Numbered from the stretch's first letter, positions 27,198 to 37,702 are shown. The stretch: DNA of 47,699 bases from an uncultured Saprospiraceae bacterium (GCA_947311105.1 CAMZKG010000283.1:1-47699); one strand, 5' to 3'. Numbers and translations: made by a program. Notes: generated by a model not told the origin, from the letters alone.

Positions 27198-27214
27198 TCC
27201 TAAATAGCAAATAA

Positions 27215-27601
27215 ATGGCAAAGGGAAAAAAGTCAAACAAAAAGAAGCTTAGAGTAGATCCAGAAGGACTAGTTTATATTAAAGCTAGTTTTAACAATAT
27301 CATTGTTACGGTTACTAATAAAGCTGGAAAAGTAATTAGTTGGTCATCTGCTGGTAAAGGTGGGTTTAGGGGGTCTAAAAAGAATACTCCTTATGCTGCT
27401 CAAGTTGCTGCAAATGATTGCGGAAAAATTGCTTACGATGCAGGTATGAGAACGGCTAAGGTCTTTGTAAAAGGACCAGGGTCGGGTAGAGAAGCTGCGA
27501 TAAGAGCGATTGATACTTTAGGGATTAAGATTACAAAGATTATCGATGTAACGCCTATTCCACACAACGGATGTCGTCCTCCTAAGAAGAGACGTGTTTA
27601 A
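27215..27601 (+). CDS. rpsK: 30S ribosomal protein S11
   Basis: A 128-residue protein of the 30S platform. It has the [20 protein letters not shown] and [13 protein letters not shown] segments, and ends [18 protein letters not shown]. Order rpsM-rpsK-rpsD-rpoA-rplQ is the standard alpha operon. Confidence 0.97.
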   Translation: MAKGKKSNKKKLRVDPEGLVYIKASFNNIIVTVTNKAGKVISWSSAGKGGFRGSKKNTPYAAQVAANDCGKIAYDAGMRTAKVFVKGPGSGREAAIRAIDTLGIKITKIIDVTPIPHNGCRPPKKRRV

Positions 27602-27626
27602 TTAATCAGCGAAAGACTTAACTATT

Positions 27627-28235
27627 ATGGCAAGATATACTGGCCCAACAACAAAAAAAGCAAGAGCCCTTGGAGAAGCTATTTTTGGCTTTGACAAGAA
27701 CTTTGAAAAGAAAAAATATGGACCTGGTCAACATGGCCAAGCTAGAAGACGGCAAAAGTCTGACTACGGGTTACAATTATTGGAAAAACAAAAGGCCAAA
27801 TTTACTTATGGTCTTTTAGAACGCCAATTTAGAAATCTGTTCAAAAAAGCTGCTAGTAAGCAAGGGGTAACTGGTGAAGTGCTGCTTCAGTTTTTAGAAG
27901 CTAGATTAGATAACACTGTTTATCGTTTAGGAATTGCTCCTACTCGTAATGCTGCTAGACAATTGGTGACACACAAACATATTACTGTAAATGGTATCTT
28001 GACGAATATTCCGTCATACACCCTGCGTCCAGGTGATGTTATTGCTGTAAGAGCAAAATCTAGAGGAAAAGAAGTTATAGTTAATTCTATAGAATCTAAC
28101 TCTAATGTCAAGAAGTTCTCTTGGTTAGAATGGAATCCTGATACGTACCAAGGTGTATTTTTAGCTCTTCCGCAAAGAACTGAAATCCCTGAGAAAATCA
28201 ATGAACAATTGATTGTTGAATTGTATTCTAAGTAA
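27627..28235 (+). CDS. rpsD: 30S ribosomal protein S4
   Basis: A 202-residue protein that nucleates 30S assembly. It starts [20 protein letters not shown] and lacks N-terminal zinc cysteines. The S4 RNA-binding domain ([20 protein letters not shown]) is conserved. In E. coli S4 represses its operon. The gap to rpoA is 45 bases. Confidence 0.97.
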   Translation: MARYTGPTTKKARALGEAIFGFDKNFEKKKYGPGQHGQARRRQKSDYGLQLLEKQKAKFTYGLLERQFRNLFKKAASKQGVTGEVLLQFLEARLDNTVYRLGIAPTRNAARQLVTHKHITVNGILTNIPSYTLRPGDVIAVRAKSRGKEVIVNSIESNSNVKKFSWLEWNPDTYQGVFLALPQRTEIPEKINEQLIVELYSK

Positions 28236-28280
28236 TCTTAGATTTTCTTTCTCTTTTTTTCAATCTGAAAACTATTATCT

Positions 28281-29279
28281 ATGGCTATTATTCCATTTAC
28301 AAAACCTGAGAAAATTTTGCTGCAAAAAGCAAATGATTTTGAAGGTTCGTTTGAATTCAAGCCCCTTGAGCCTGGGTATGGTCAAACTGTGGGCAACGCT
28401 TTGAGAAGAATTCTTTTATCTTCTCTTCCTGGCTTTGCTATTTCTGCGGTAAGAATTGGTGGCGTTCCGCACGAGTTTTCCACCATTAAGGGGGTGGTTG
28501 AAGATGTAGTGGATATTATTCTGAACTTGAAGCAAGTTAGACTTAAGCAGCAAATTCTTGATGATGATTCTACTGAAGAAAAAATTTACTTAACCATTTC
28601 TGGAAAAGAAGTTTTTACTGCAGGGGATATTGCTACTTACACTAATGCTTTTGTGGTTGTCAATCCTGACTTAGTCATTTGTAGGATGGAGCCTTTTGTT
28701 AGTTTAGAAATTGAGTTAACGATTACTAAGGGGCGTGGATATGTCTTTGCAAACGAAAACCTTCCAAAGGATGCGGCTATCGGCTTGATTCCTGTCGATA
28801 CCACATATACGCCAGTGAAAAAAGTGGCTTATCGGGTCGAAAATACTCGGGTAGATCAACGTACTGATTTTGAAAAACTAATCATTGAGATTAAAACAGA
28901 CGGTACTATTCACCCTGAAAGAGCAATCAAAGAAGCGGCAAAAATTATGGTACAGCATCTAATGCTGATTACTGATGAGCACATGACCTTTGAAGACGAT
29001 ACCACTAAAGATGAAAACATAGTGGATGAGCATATCTTGCACATGAGAAAATTACTAAAGACTTCTTTGGAAGATTTGGACTTGTCTGTTAGAGCATATA
29101 ACTGCTTGAAGGGGGCAAAGATAGATTCTCTTGGTGAGCTTGTACAATATGAAACTCATAAATTATTGAAGTTTAGAAACTTCGGTAAAAAATCACTTGT
29201 TGAAATCGAAGAGCTCCTTACGGAGAAAGGTTTGACATTTGGTATGGATCTAGCTAAGTACAAGTTAGACGAAATTTAA
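28281..29279 (+). CDS. rpoA: RNA polymerase subunit alpha
   Basis: A 332-residue subunit that nucleates polymerase assembly. The N-terminal dimerisation domain has GYGQTVGNALRRILLSSLPG. The C-terminal domain (SVRAYNCLKGAKIDSLGELV, then NFGKKSLVEIEELL) contacts promoter UP elements and activators. Length and domain order are normal. Confidence 0.97.
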   Translation: MAIIPFTKPEKILLQKANDFEGSFEFKPLEPGYGQTVGNALRRILLSSLPGFAISAVRIGGVPHEFSTIKGVVEDVVDIILNLKQVRLKQQILDDDSTEEKIYLTISGKEVFTAGDIATYTNAFVVVNPDLVICRMEPFVSLEIELTITKGRGYVFANENLPKDAAIGLIPVDTTYTPVKKVAYRVENTRVDQRTDFEKLIIEIKTDGTIHPERAIKEAAKIMVQHLMLITDEHMTFEDDTTKDENIVDEHILHMRKLLKTSLEDLDLSVRAYNCLKGAKIDSLGELVQYETHKLLKFRNFGKKSLVEIEELLTEKGLTFGMDLAKYKLDEI

Positions 29280-29347
29280 ATTTTTTAATATTGTAATGAC
29301 TGTTGAGCCTTTTAAAGGTTCCAGTGTTACGAAGATAATCTTGAATA

Positions 29348-29842
29348 ATGAGACACGGAAAGAAGTTTAATAAACTAGGAAGAAAGAAAGGACACAGAAA
29401 AGCATTGCTGCGCAACCTTTCCATCGCTTTGATTACTCATAAGAGAATCAAAACTACTTTGCCAAAGGCTAAGGCCTTGAGAAGACATCTTGAGCCTATT
29501 ATTACTAAAGCGAAAGACAATACAACTCATTCGCGTCGGGTCGTGTTTTCCTATCTTCAAGATAATGAATCAATGAAGGAGCTTTTTGGGCCGATTGCTG
29601 CAAAAATTGGCGACAGACCTGGTGGTTATCTCCGTATTATTCGCATGGGATTCCGCTTGGGGGATGCTGCTGAAATGGCGATGATAGAGTTTGTAGACTA
29701 CAATGAAGTAATGTTAGAAGCTAAGGCTAGTGCCGGACAGACCAAGCGTAAGAGAACTAGACGTGGTAAGAAAAAAGCAACAACTTCAACAGAAACAACT
29801 ACGGAGACTAACTCTGATACAACTACTGAAAACGAAGATTAG
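29348..29842 (+). CDS. rplQ: 50S ribosomal protein L17 with C-terminal extension
   Basis: A 164-residue protein. The first 120 residues are L17 ([20 protein letters not shown] and [20 protein letters not shown]). The rest is an extension: a basic stretch ([15 protein letters not shown]) and then a Thr/Glu/Asn-rich acidic tail, likely disordered. It is the last gene of the cluster and is followed by a strong terminator. Confidence 0.96.
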   Translation: MRHGKKFNKLGRKKGHRKALLRNLSIALITHKRIKTTLPKAKALRRHLEPIITKAKDNTTHSRRVVFSYLQDNESMKELFGPIAAKIGDRPGGYLRIIRMGFRLGDAAEMAMIEFVDYNEVMLEAKASAGQTKRKRTRRGKKKATTSTETTTETNSDTTTENED

Positions 29843-29870
29843 GATATGGCTATTTTCTTTTAGGATATTA

Positions 29871-29904
29871 AAAAGCGATTTTACTTTGTAAAATCGCTTT
29901 TTTT
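29871..29904 (+). terminator. Rho-independent terminator after rplQ
   Basis: aaaagcgattttac / gtaaaatcgctttt (29871-29884 and 29888-29901) form a 14-bp stem with a 3-nt loop, running into a T-run that ends at 29904. It ends the ribosomal cluster. Confidence 0.92.
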
Positions 29905-29939
29905 ATGCACTTAATCAATCTTTTATAGTAGTTTTAGTG

Positions 29940-29947
29940 TATATTTG
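29940..29947 (+). promoter_or_regulatory. Candidate -7 element for eno
   Basis: TATATTTG matches TAnnTTTG, 54 bases before the eno ATG and after the rplQ terminator. The -33 region is poor. Confidence 0.55.
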
Positions 29948-29959
29948 CCGAGTGGTTAG

Positions 29960-31282
<1,323 letters not shown>

Positions 31283-31294
31283 ACCCCCTTTGCT

Positions 31295-31606
31295 ATGGCT
31301 AAAATGTTGAATCCGTTTGAACCTTTACTAAAGAAATTACCCGCTCCCTTTAAGAACAGGTACTTCTTGGTGATTGGTGCTTTTATTGCCGTTATGGTGT
31401 TTTTTGATAAGCACAATCTACTAACGCAGTATAAATTGCAAAAGGCTGTGGACCAATTAGAAGATGATAAAACCTTTTTTCAAGCAAAAATTAAGGAGAC
31501 AAAGCAAAAAAGACTAGATTTTGAGAAAAATCAAGAGAAATATGCTCGTGAGAAGTATTTCGTGAAAAAAACAAAGGAAGAAGTGTTTGTGATTGAAGAG
31601 TACTAA
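31295..31606 (+). CDS. Septum formation initiator family protein (DivIC/FtsB-like)
   Basis: A 103-residue protein with a short basic N terminus, one membrane helix (about residues 21-38, RYFLVIGAFIAVMVFFD) and a coiled coil (QKAVDQLEDDKTFFQAKIKE). It ends with YAREKYFVKKTKEEVFVIEEY, where the family has its conserved REKY-type motif. Such proteins join the FtsL/FtsQ-type divisome complex. Its place after eno supports the call. Confidence 0.88.
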   Translation: MAKMLNPFEPLLKKLPAPFKNRYFLVIGAFIAVMVFFDKHNLLTQYKLQKAVDQLEDDKTFFQAKIKETKQKRLDFEKNQEKYAREKYFVKKTKEEVFVIEEY

Positions 31607-31649
31607 TCGCATCTTTCGATAAATAATCAACCTAACCAAAATAAAGAAA

Positions 31650-32519
31650 ATGTCAGTTTTAGTGAATAAAGACTCGAAAGTAGTCGTCCAAGGAATTACT
31701 GGAAAAGAAGGAACATTCCATGCTACTCAAATGATTGAATATGGAACCAATGTGGTAGGAGGGGTTACTCCGGGCAAAGGTGGTCAAACTCATTTGGATA
31801 GACCCGTTTTTAATACTGTAGATGATGCCGTGAAAAAAACAGGGGCAAATGTATCTATCATATTTGTGCCTCCTAGATTCGCTGCCGAAGCCATCATGGA
31901 AGCAGCCAATGCAGGTATTAAAGTAGTGGTTTGTATTACGGAAGGTATTCCTGTGCAAGACATGGTAAAAGCCAAAGAATATATTCGTGGATTGGATGTG
32001 ACCCTTATCGGCCCTAACTGCCCTGGTTTAATTACGCCTGGTGAAGCCAAAGTAGGTATCATGCCTGGTTTTATTCACCGTAAGGGGAGAGTAGGGATTG
32101 TGTCAAGGTCTGGTACTTTAACTTATGAAGCAGTCGATCAGGTGACCAAAGCGGGAATGGGGCAGTCCACTTGTATTGGTATTGGTGGAGATCCTGTTTT
32201 AGGTTTTACAACAAAAATGGCCGTAGAAAAATTAATGAATGATCCCGAAACGGATGGAATTATTATGATCGGTGAGATTGGTGGAGGCATGGAAGCTGAT
32301 GCTGCTAGATATGTCCGTGATTTTGGTACGAAACCTGTTGTGGGCTTTATTGCAGGACAAACAGCTCCTGAAGGTAGACAAATGGGCCATGCAGGTGCAA
32401 TTGTCGGGGGTAAAGATGATACTGCTGAAGCAAAAATGAAGATTTTGGCTGAATGTGGCGTCCATGTGGTCAAATCCCCCGCAGATATTGGTAAAAAAAT
32501 GGCGGAGTTATTGTCGTAA
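31650..32519 (+). CDS. sucD: Succinyl-CoA synthetase subunit alpha
   Basis: A 289-residue subunit of the citric-acid-cycle ligase that makes ATP or GTP from succinyl-CoA. It starts with the CoA-binding region ([20 protein letters not shown]). The phosphorylated active-site histidine is in [11 protein letters not shown] near residue 250. The sucC partner is not in this window, so the subunits are encoded apart. A bidirectional terminator follows. Confidence 0.97.
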   Translation: MSVLVNKDSKVVVQGITGKEGTFHATQMIEYGTNVVGGVTPGKGGQTHLDRPVFNTVDDAVKKTGANVSIIFVPPRFAAEAIMEAANAGIKVVVCITEGIPVQDMVKAKEYIRGLDVTLIGPNCPGLITPGEAKVGIMPGFIHRKGRVGIVSRSGTLTYEAVDQVTKAGMGQSTCIGIGGDPVLGFTTKMAVEKLMNDPETDGIIMIGEIGGGMEADAARYVRDFGTKPVVGFIAGQTAPEGRQMGHAGAIVGGKDDTAEAKMKILAECGVHVVKSPADIGKKMAELLS

Positions 32520-32568
32520 GACATTAATTGCTAACAGCTTACTCCAGCAATTCAAATCATGTCGAGTA

Positions 32569-32607
32569 CAAAAAACGAGCAACTGAGTTTCAGTTGCTCG
32601 TTTTTTG
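32569..32607. terminator. Bidirectional terminator between sucD and a convergent gene
   Basis: caaaaaacgagcaactg / cagttgctcgttttttg (32569-32585 and 32591-32607) form a 17-bp perfect stem with a 5-nt loop and T-runs on both strands. It serves sucD (plus) and the hypothetical gene ending at 32609 (minus). Confidence 0.93.
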
Positions 32608-32608
32608 T

Positions 32609-33181
32609 CTAGATGAATATAGACAAAAGTATTATACCTATAAATACTAGAAAAAGGGTAATCATGGCGGTAAATAGCCAATTTTGCCGATATAGGTCAT
32701 ACATCTTTTCCATCAAATCTACCCAGTCCAGCCTACCAGTTGATTTTTCAAGTCCTAGGACAAAATACTTTTTCTTATCTATTCTTTTTTGGTTGCCATG
32801 TTTTTTTAGAATAAGAAAATCACTATGGAGAAAAGCTAAATCAAATAATTCTGATTTTTGTTTTTTACCCCCACTTTCTAGGATTAAGGTATTTGATTTG
32901 GGCAAGGTACTCCAGCTACCGACCCCAATGTTACCATCAATGGACAAAAGAAGAGATGAGTCTTCATTATCTTGAAAGATGTAGAGTACCGCTTCGTGAA
33001 AATCTTCATCGTCCCTAAATTCTTTCCATCTTTTATTAACAAATAGCTTTTGATTGGACAGACTTTCGCCGTAAGGCTTAATATGGGGCAATAAAAAGTC
33101 AATATACGCATCCATATTGTCAAAGACAGGAAGGTCATTCCTGAACATGGAGCCAACAATGTTATCGAAATTGAATTTCAC
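32609..33181 (-). CDS. Hypothetical tail-anchored membrane protein
   Basis: A 190-residue protein of unknown function with a soluble N-terminal part of about 165 residues and one C-terminal membrane helix (WLFTAMITLFLVFIGIILLS). The soluble part has no motif I recognise; it contains the strand-like SSLLLSIDGNIGVGSWSTLP. The promoter with -7 element at 33190-33197 lies only 8 bases before the ATG at 33181, so the mRNA would be almost leaderless. A start at the ATG of residue 12 (33148) is an alternative. Confidence 0.75.
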   Translation of the reverse strand: MKFNFDNIVGSMFRNDLPVFDNMDAYIDFLLPHIKPYGESLSNQKLFVNKRWKEFRDDEDFHEAVLYIFQDNEDSSLLLSIDGNIGVGSWSTLPKSNTLILESGGKKQKSELFDLAFLHSDFLILKKHGNQKRIDKKKYFVLGLEKSTGRLDWVDLMEKMYDLYRQNWLFTAMITLFLVFIGIILLSIFI

Positions 33182-33189
33182 TTTTTTAG

Positions 33190-33220
33190 CAAAATTAGAC
33201 TAATAAACGATAATCGCCAA
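33190..33220 (-). promoter_or_regulatory. Promoter of the tail-anchored protein gene
   Basis: Read on the minus strand, TTG (33220-33218), 20 bases, then TAATTTTG (33197-33190) is an excellent match to the Bacteroidota promoter. The -7 element ends 8 bases before the annotated ATG. Confidence 0.75.
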
Positions 33221-33305
33221 GAAAATAGAGTGATTTGTACTAATTCTCGAACAAAAAACTAGAATTTAGGACGAAGCTGATTGCTAAAACCCGATTGCTA
33301 GACAC

Positions 33306-33321
33306 CCGAACGGCCGTTCGG
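33306..33321. repeat. 16-bp perfect palindrome, GC-rich
   Basis: ccgaacggccgttcgg is a perfect palindrome in the gap between the kinase gene's 3' end and the next minus-strand gene. It is GC-rich in an AT-rich setting, and no T-run follows. It could be a protein-binding site, part of a dispersed repeat or a processing hairpin. Confidence 0.7.
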
Positions 33322-33360
33322 CTCGACATCCCACGCTCTAACAACCAGCAACCTTCTTGT

Positions 33361-36300
33361 TTATACCAATTCAGATACAGGCTCATTTAAATTACTCATA
33401 ATGCGGGATGTTTTTAGCCTTACGGTAAAAGCTGTTCCTTCACCACGATTAGTCACAAATTTTATACTGCCATCATGAGATTCCACAATGCTTTTGCAAA
33501 TATGAAGCCCAAGCCCCGTTCCTGAATTTTTGGTCGTAAAGTTGGGCATAAATACTTTGTCAGTCATGTGCTCAGGTATGCCCATGCCGTTATCGGTTAT
33601 AGTAACCACCGCATAGTCTTTGTCTAATGATAGTGAAAGTACCACAACACCGTGCCTGTCTTCAGGGATTGCTTGGACGGCATTTTTGGCAAGATTGCCA
33701 AAGACTCTTTCCATTTGACCTTTGTTGCCACTTACATAAACGTTTTCTTTGGGTAGCTGTACTAGGACATCGACATTTTTCTCATTTTCATGGAGCATAG
33801 CAATATCCGTCAGTATTTTGTTGATGAGGACGTTTTCTCGTATCCCTTCGGCTACATTTGCGACATCTTGGAAGTTTGCCACCTTTCGAAGTAAAGAATT
33901 TATTTGTGTCAAAATAATTTCTGTTACTCTATCTGTTCGCTTCTCAATTTGATCCATATCCATCTTGCGGTCTTTAATGCTGCGTTGAAAATGTTGAATA
34001 TGAAGCTGAATAGGTGTCAAAGGGTTTTTGATATCATGAGCTACTTGTTTGGCCATGTCTCTCCAAGCGCTTTCCTTTTCCATTTTAATGACAAGCTGAT
34101 GATGCTGTTCTTTTTCTGTAAGGCTTTCATTATAGACTTCCACGAAGTCTTTAAATTCATCGTCATCTTCCCAAGTGATAGGCTCGTTTTTGTTTCGACG
34201 AATAGCATTGCTAAGACGCTTGATAGGGGCGACTAGCGTTCTAGAGCCAATCACAATAAAGCCTAGGGCAAAAATAAATAAGGCGATATAGGCGATTAAT
34301 AGTCGGCTGACAAACTCATTAAGGTCATTGAGACGAGCTTGTTCCTTGGTATAGTAAGGGATGCCTAGGTAGCCAATTAAACGGCCAGCATGGTTTACAG
34401 GAAAGTAAGCGGACTTAAAGTCAACATCACCAATTCGCTCCCTTTGGATTATATGTGGAGCCTTATTATGAGAAAGATAATTATAAGTTGAAGCATCCAT
34501 CTCTGGAGGCGCTACTCCTTTTATGTAGATTTCATTTTTAGAAGAAAATATAAGCCTTCCGTCTATGTCAAAAAAGTTTATTGCATCCATTTTGTGAATG
34601 ACAGATAGAGGATGTATCTGGGTCTCTACGACTTCTTGCAATGAATCTAGCGAGGCTGTATTAGAATAGTCTAAAAGCGTATAATTTAAATCTGTATGTA
34701 TCGTTCTGCTTTTTCTTAGGAGTCTTTTGTCGTGGTATTGTTTGTTAGAGCTATTAAAGTGATAGGCTGTAACAAGTCCAATCGCAAAAAACGTGAGATA
34801 CATTAAAATTAAAAAACCAGACTGTACCTTCGCATAGAATGTATTTCCGGGTAGCAATTTGACATGGAGACCCGAAGGGAACAAGTGAATTAATTTATTG
34901 ATAGAGTTAATTGCGACAGCAAGTATCGAGATTAAAAAGAAAAGCATGGAGAATAATGACAAAAATTGCATTGTACCACCAGTTTTTTTCCGAATAATAA
35001 CCACGTTATCATTCGGGCTGTGATATACATAATTAATGTATGAGTCATTTTTGCTCTTTTTTCCTTGCCCTTTTGGGGGAATTTCGGTTAGTTCAAAATA
35101 TTTGTTTTGGATATTACCTTTCCTTCGAATACAATTGTCATGCTTAAAAGTAGCATATTCATAGTGACTAATATTTTTTAATTTTACAAAGTCAGAATTG
35201 GAAGAAAAGATTGGAGAGTTGATATTCTCGTTGCCGAGAATTTCTGATTTTAGCTCGATGACAAGTGTTTCTTCAAAGTCTTTAATATGTATTTTGCGTT
35301 CGACAAAATAAGAAAAGCTTCCATCTTGGGTGTTTGTTAGATATAAGTCTTTGTAAGGATGGATTTTTAGTGCATCTATTATCTTGTTGTGATAATCACT
35401 TTCTGTAAATGATTGGTCCAAAAATGATGGACCATCTTCATTAAACAAATAAAAATTAAAGGAGAAATTGTTTGATAGGTATTTACTTTCTTGTAGGTGA
35501 TTCAGTAATAACAACTGCGCCTTGTCATATTTGTAAAAGATTGGAAGGGGGGCATATACACTATCCCACAATGGGTCAATGACTATCTGGTTGACTTGAG
35601 CCAAAAAGTCCTTTTCTGCAACGGTGTCCCTTTCTTCTGCAAGAATTTGTGAATATTCTTGCATCTCGATAAACTCTCTAGTATTCTGGAAAGTATGTAG
35701 TGCGACAGCCGCAAATAAGGAAGTTAAACCAAACCAAATATAAATCTCGTATGGCTCCCTTTTGGAGCGATCCGAAATATAAAAGTCTAAGGCAAATGGC
35801 AGCAAAACAGCAGAGCCATATAAAATTGGGTTTCTGTATGGAGAGTCAAAAATAAATAAAGAGGACAAAATAACAAAAAATCCTAGGCCGATACACATGG
35901 CCCGTTCATAGCGATTAAGACCTATTTTGTTGATAAACTTAATCATCCAGTGGGCAAACAATACTAAAGCTGTCAAAGAGATAATCATGACAGTTAAGCC
36001 AAGGATGCTGTCTAGCTTGTGTTGTAGTAAGGTCAAAAAACTAATCGTGATATCCGAAGAGATGATTATTTGTTTATATATCTCTAGCACAACGATAATG
36101 CCTGCCATCAGCGTGATGTTAAGCCCTATACTAATCGCCATTCGTTGCCAATATTTCAAGTCGATATTGTGCTGGATGATATATGATTTGTTGAGGTGCA
36201 CCATCAACCATACAAAGGTGGTCGCATTGAAAAGAACAACGATTAATGACGTGCCTAATACTTGGAGTTGTAAGGTGTCTGCCAATATTCCTAGTCCACC

Positions 36301-37089
36301 CAACTTACTGGCAGGGTCAAAAAAATTGAGTAATATGGTGACTATAGTAAGCATCCCAAAAAGGAAAAGCGCACCTTTGATTGGTTTTGTTTGACTTAGC
36401 TGATTGGCGATATGATTACTGATATGGAGAAAAAAGAAAAATGCTAAACCATAAAATATAATGAGCTTCTTTTGAGTGGGCACATCTATAAAGTGACTCA
36501 TCGGTGCTAAAAATAACTTACCACTTGCTGGGCCGCTGATCAGATAATCACTCTTGCTGTCTTGAAGATTGATCGTGATTGGAATATCTGAATCTGCACG
36601 AAATACGTTGGATGGCTTTAATTTGTCAATTTGATAAGCATATTTGATTGGGATGATCGCAATGCCCACCCTTTGTTTGTCTTCGCTCCGAAATTCTTTT
36701 TTTATTATGTAGGCGTAGGCATTCGATGTGCGATAAAAACCGTTTCCCGAAAGGGTCTCAAATAGACTATCTTGAAGAAATAATTTATTATTGAACCATT
36801 TGACTAATTGACCATCTTCATAGGCTAGTAGTGTAAAGGGTTTTTCATATAGCCGATTAAATTCGCTAAAATATTTTTCATTTGTGGAGTCGGCATGAAA
36901 GGCTAAATCATGAAATGTTGGATTGTCCAATTCCTTTTTGGCATCTAAGTAATCTTCGTTAAGTTGCTTTTGAATTTTAGTGACATACTTAGATAGTACT
37001 AAATCCGCTGTATTCGAAAAATCCAAGTAGAGTGCTATACCTAATGAAAGTACAAAGAAAAAGATAGATATGTAGAAAGACCTTTTCAT
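33361..37089 (-). CDS. Large multi-pass sensor histidine kinase, NtrY-like
   Basis: A 1242-residue membrane kinase from the ATG at 37089. An upstream in-frame ATG (37152) lies before the promoter and is rejected. The protein has an N-terminal membrane helix, a sensor region, a block of seven or eight helices (residues about 230-470), a second sensor region, further helices and a HAMP-like linker. The kinase core is complete: phospho-acceptor His1018 in QVAHDIKNPLTP, N box Asn1136 in NLAKNAVQA, DNGMGIP at 1166 and GTGLGLH near 1190. The NPLTPIQL form resembles NtrY. No response regulator gene is adjacent, so its partner is unknown. Confidence 0.9.
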   Translation of the reverse strand: MKRSFYISIFFFVLSLGIALYLDFSNTADLVLSKYVTKIQKQLNEDYLDAKKELDNPTFHDLAFHADSTNEKYFSEFNRLYEKPFTLLAYEDGQLVKWFNNKLFLQDSLFETLSGNGFYRTSNAYAYIIKKEFRSEDKQRVGIAIIPIKYAYQIDKLKPSNVFRADSDIPITINLQDSKSDYLISGPASGKLFLAPMSHFIDVPTQKKLIIFYGLAFFFFLHISNHIANQLSQTKPIKGALFLFGMLTIVTILLNFFDPASKLGGLGILADTLQLQVLGTSLIVVLFNATTFVWLMVHLNKSYIIQHNIDLKYWQRMAISIGLNITLMAGIIVVLEIYKQIIISSDITISFLTLLQHKLDSILGLTVMIISLTALVLFAHWMIKFINKIGLNRYERAMCIGLGFFVILSSLFIFDSPYRNPILYGSAVLLPFALDFYISDRSKREPYEIYIWFGLTSLFAAVALHTFQNTREFIEMQEYSQILAEERDTVAEKDFLAQVNQIVIDPLWDSVYAPLPIFYKYDKAQLLLLNHLQESKYLSNNFSFNFYLFNEDGPSFLDQSFTESDYHNKIIDALKIHPYKDLYLTNTQDGSFSYFVERKIHIKDFEETLVIELKSEILGNENINSPIFSSNSDFVKLKNISHYEYATFKHDNCIRRKGNIQNKYFELTEIPPKGQGKKSKNDSYINYVYHSPNDNVVIIRKKTGGTMQFLSLFSMLFFLISILAVAINSINKLIHLFPSGLHVKLLPGNTFYAKVQSGFLILMYLTFFAIGLVTAYHFNSSNKQYHDKRLLRKSRTIHTDLNYTLLDYSNTASLDSLQEVVETQIHPLSVIHKMDAINFFDIDGRLIFSSKNEIYIKGVAPPEMDASTYNYLSHNKAPHIIQRERIGDVDFKSAYFPVNHAGRLIGYLGIPYYTKEQARLNDLNEFVSRLLIAYIALFIFALGFIVIGSRTLVAPIKRLSNAIRRNKNEPITWEDDDEFKDFVEVYNESLTEKEQHHQLVIKMEKESAWRDMAKQVAHDIKNPLTPIQLHIQHFQRSIKDRKMDMDQIEKRTDRVTEIILTQINSLLRKVANFQDVANVAEGIRENVLINKILTDIAMLHENEKNVDVLVQLPKENVYVSGNKGQMERVFGNLAKNAVQAIPEDRHGVVVLSLSLDKDYAVVTITDNGMGIPEHMTDKVFMPNFTTKNSGTGLGLHICKSIVESHDGSIKFVTNRGEGTAFTVRLKTSRIMSNLNEPVSELV

Positions 37090-37134
37090 AAAATAGCGCT
37101 CAGGATGTTTTGACTTTTGACTAAAAAAGAATTG

Positions 37135-37165
37135 CAAATATAAGAAAATCAAATATAAAAATCAA
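37135..37165 (-). promoter_or_regulatory. Promoter of the sensor kinase gene
   Basis: On the minus strand TTG (37165-37163), 20 bases, then TATATTTG (37142-37135) is a near-ideal Bacteroidota promoter. It places the start of transcription about 40 bases before the ATG at 37089 and supports that ATG over the earlier one. Confidence 0.8.
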
Positions 37166-37201
37166 TTAATGTATTGATTCTTTATTTGAATATTGAGTAC
37201 A

Positions 37202-37377
37202 CTCCGAAAAGTTATAATGAATTTTGTTCGGGGAGCCCACAAAACTTTATTCTATAGGCTCTATTTTAACAATGACTTTAGGGCTGGTTTCAGATGAACA
37301 ATTGCACGATTGCGCAATTGAACAAAATAATATTTTGCCCCATTTTTTAAACTAGTGGTAGCAACGACTTTTCGGAG
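37202..37377. repeat. 11-bp inverted repeat pair in the kinase upstream gap
   Basis: ctccgaaaagt (37202-37212) and acttttcggag (37367-37377) are exact inverted copies 154 bases apart. The right copy overlaps the 3' part of the 44-codon ORF. Between them lies a smaller inverted repeat, caattgc / gcaattg (37299-37305 and 37314-37320). Confidence 0.5.
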
Positions 37378-37486
37378 CAAGCTCAATATTATACTGCAAT
37401 TGGGTAGCTGTATCACCATTTACATACTCATAAAAAGGATATTTGTTACAATTTTGACCTTTGTTCATAGATATATATTTTTGCAT
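37352..37486 (-). CDS. Possible 44-residue peptide
   Basis: An ATG at 37486 opens a frame ending at 37352. The product starts MQKYISMNKGQNCNKYPFYE and ends LAPKSRCYH, with two cysteines and no signal peptide or membrane helix. A TAAATTTG element on the same strand (37550-37543) could be its -7 promoter site, and a caattgc hairpin follows the stop. It lies upstream of the kinase gene on the same strand. I recognise no family, and a chance ORF cannot be excluded. Confidence 0.35.
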   Translation of the reverse strand: MQKYISMNKGQNCNKYPFYEYVNGDTATQLQYNIELAPKSRCYH

Positions 37487-37702
37487 AGTTTTGTTTTGCG
37501 CAAGCTTTAAAGATGCAATGGGCTAACGGCTAATTGGTAAGACAAATTTAAAATAATTATGCCTGTGTTGTAAATGACTATAAATCAATTAGTTGTGTCC
37601 TTTGTGGCTAGTTTGAAGCGCGGAAGCACAGCGAAATTTGATGGATGAGCAGATAGTTGAAGGGCTTGGCAACAAAAAACACAAGTGGCTTGTTCTTTAA
37701 TT

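Larger units (their letters stand above)
37090..37702. other. Long gap between the kinase gene and rnpB
   Basis: This gap of 613 bases holds the kinase promoter (37135-37165), one possible 44-codon gene on the minus strand (37352-37486) and three short inverted repeats. I see no other gene and no clear rnpB promoter, only TTG at 37666-37668 with a poor -7 region. Confidence 0.6.

Noticed and set aside
31659..32524. Overlapping reverse frames across sucD
   Set aside because: sucD is unambiguous. The reverse frames have no family motifs and no start signals.
35927..36394. 155-codon plus-strand frame inside the kinase gene
   Set aside because: It is antisense to membrane helices of the kinase; the hydrophobic codons alone produce the open frame.
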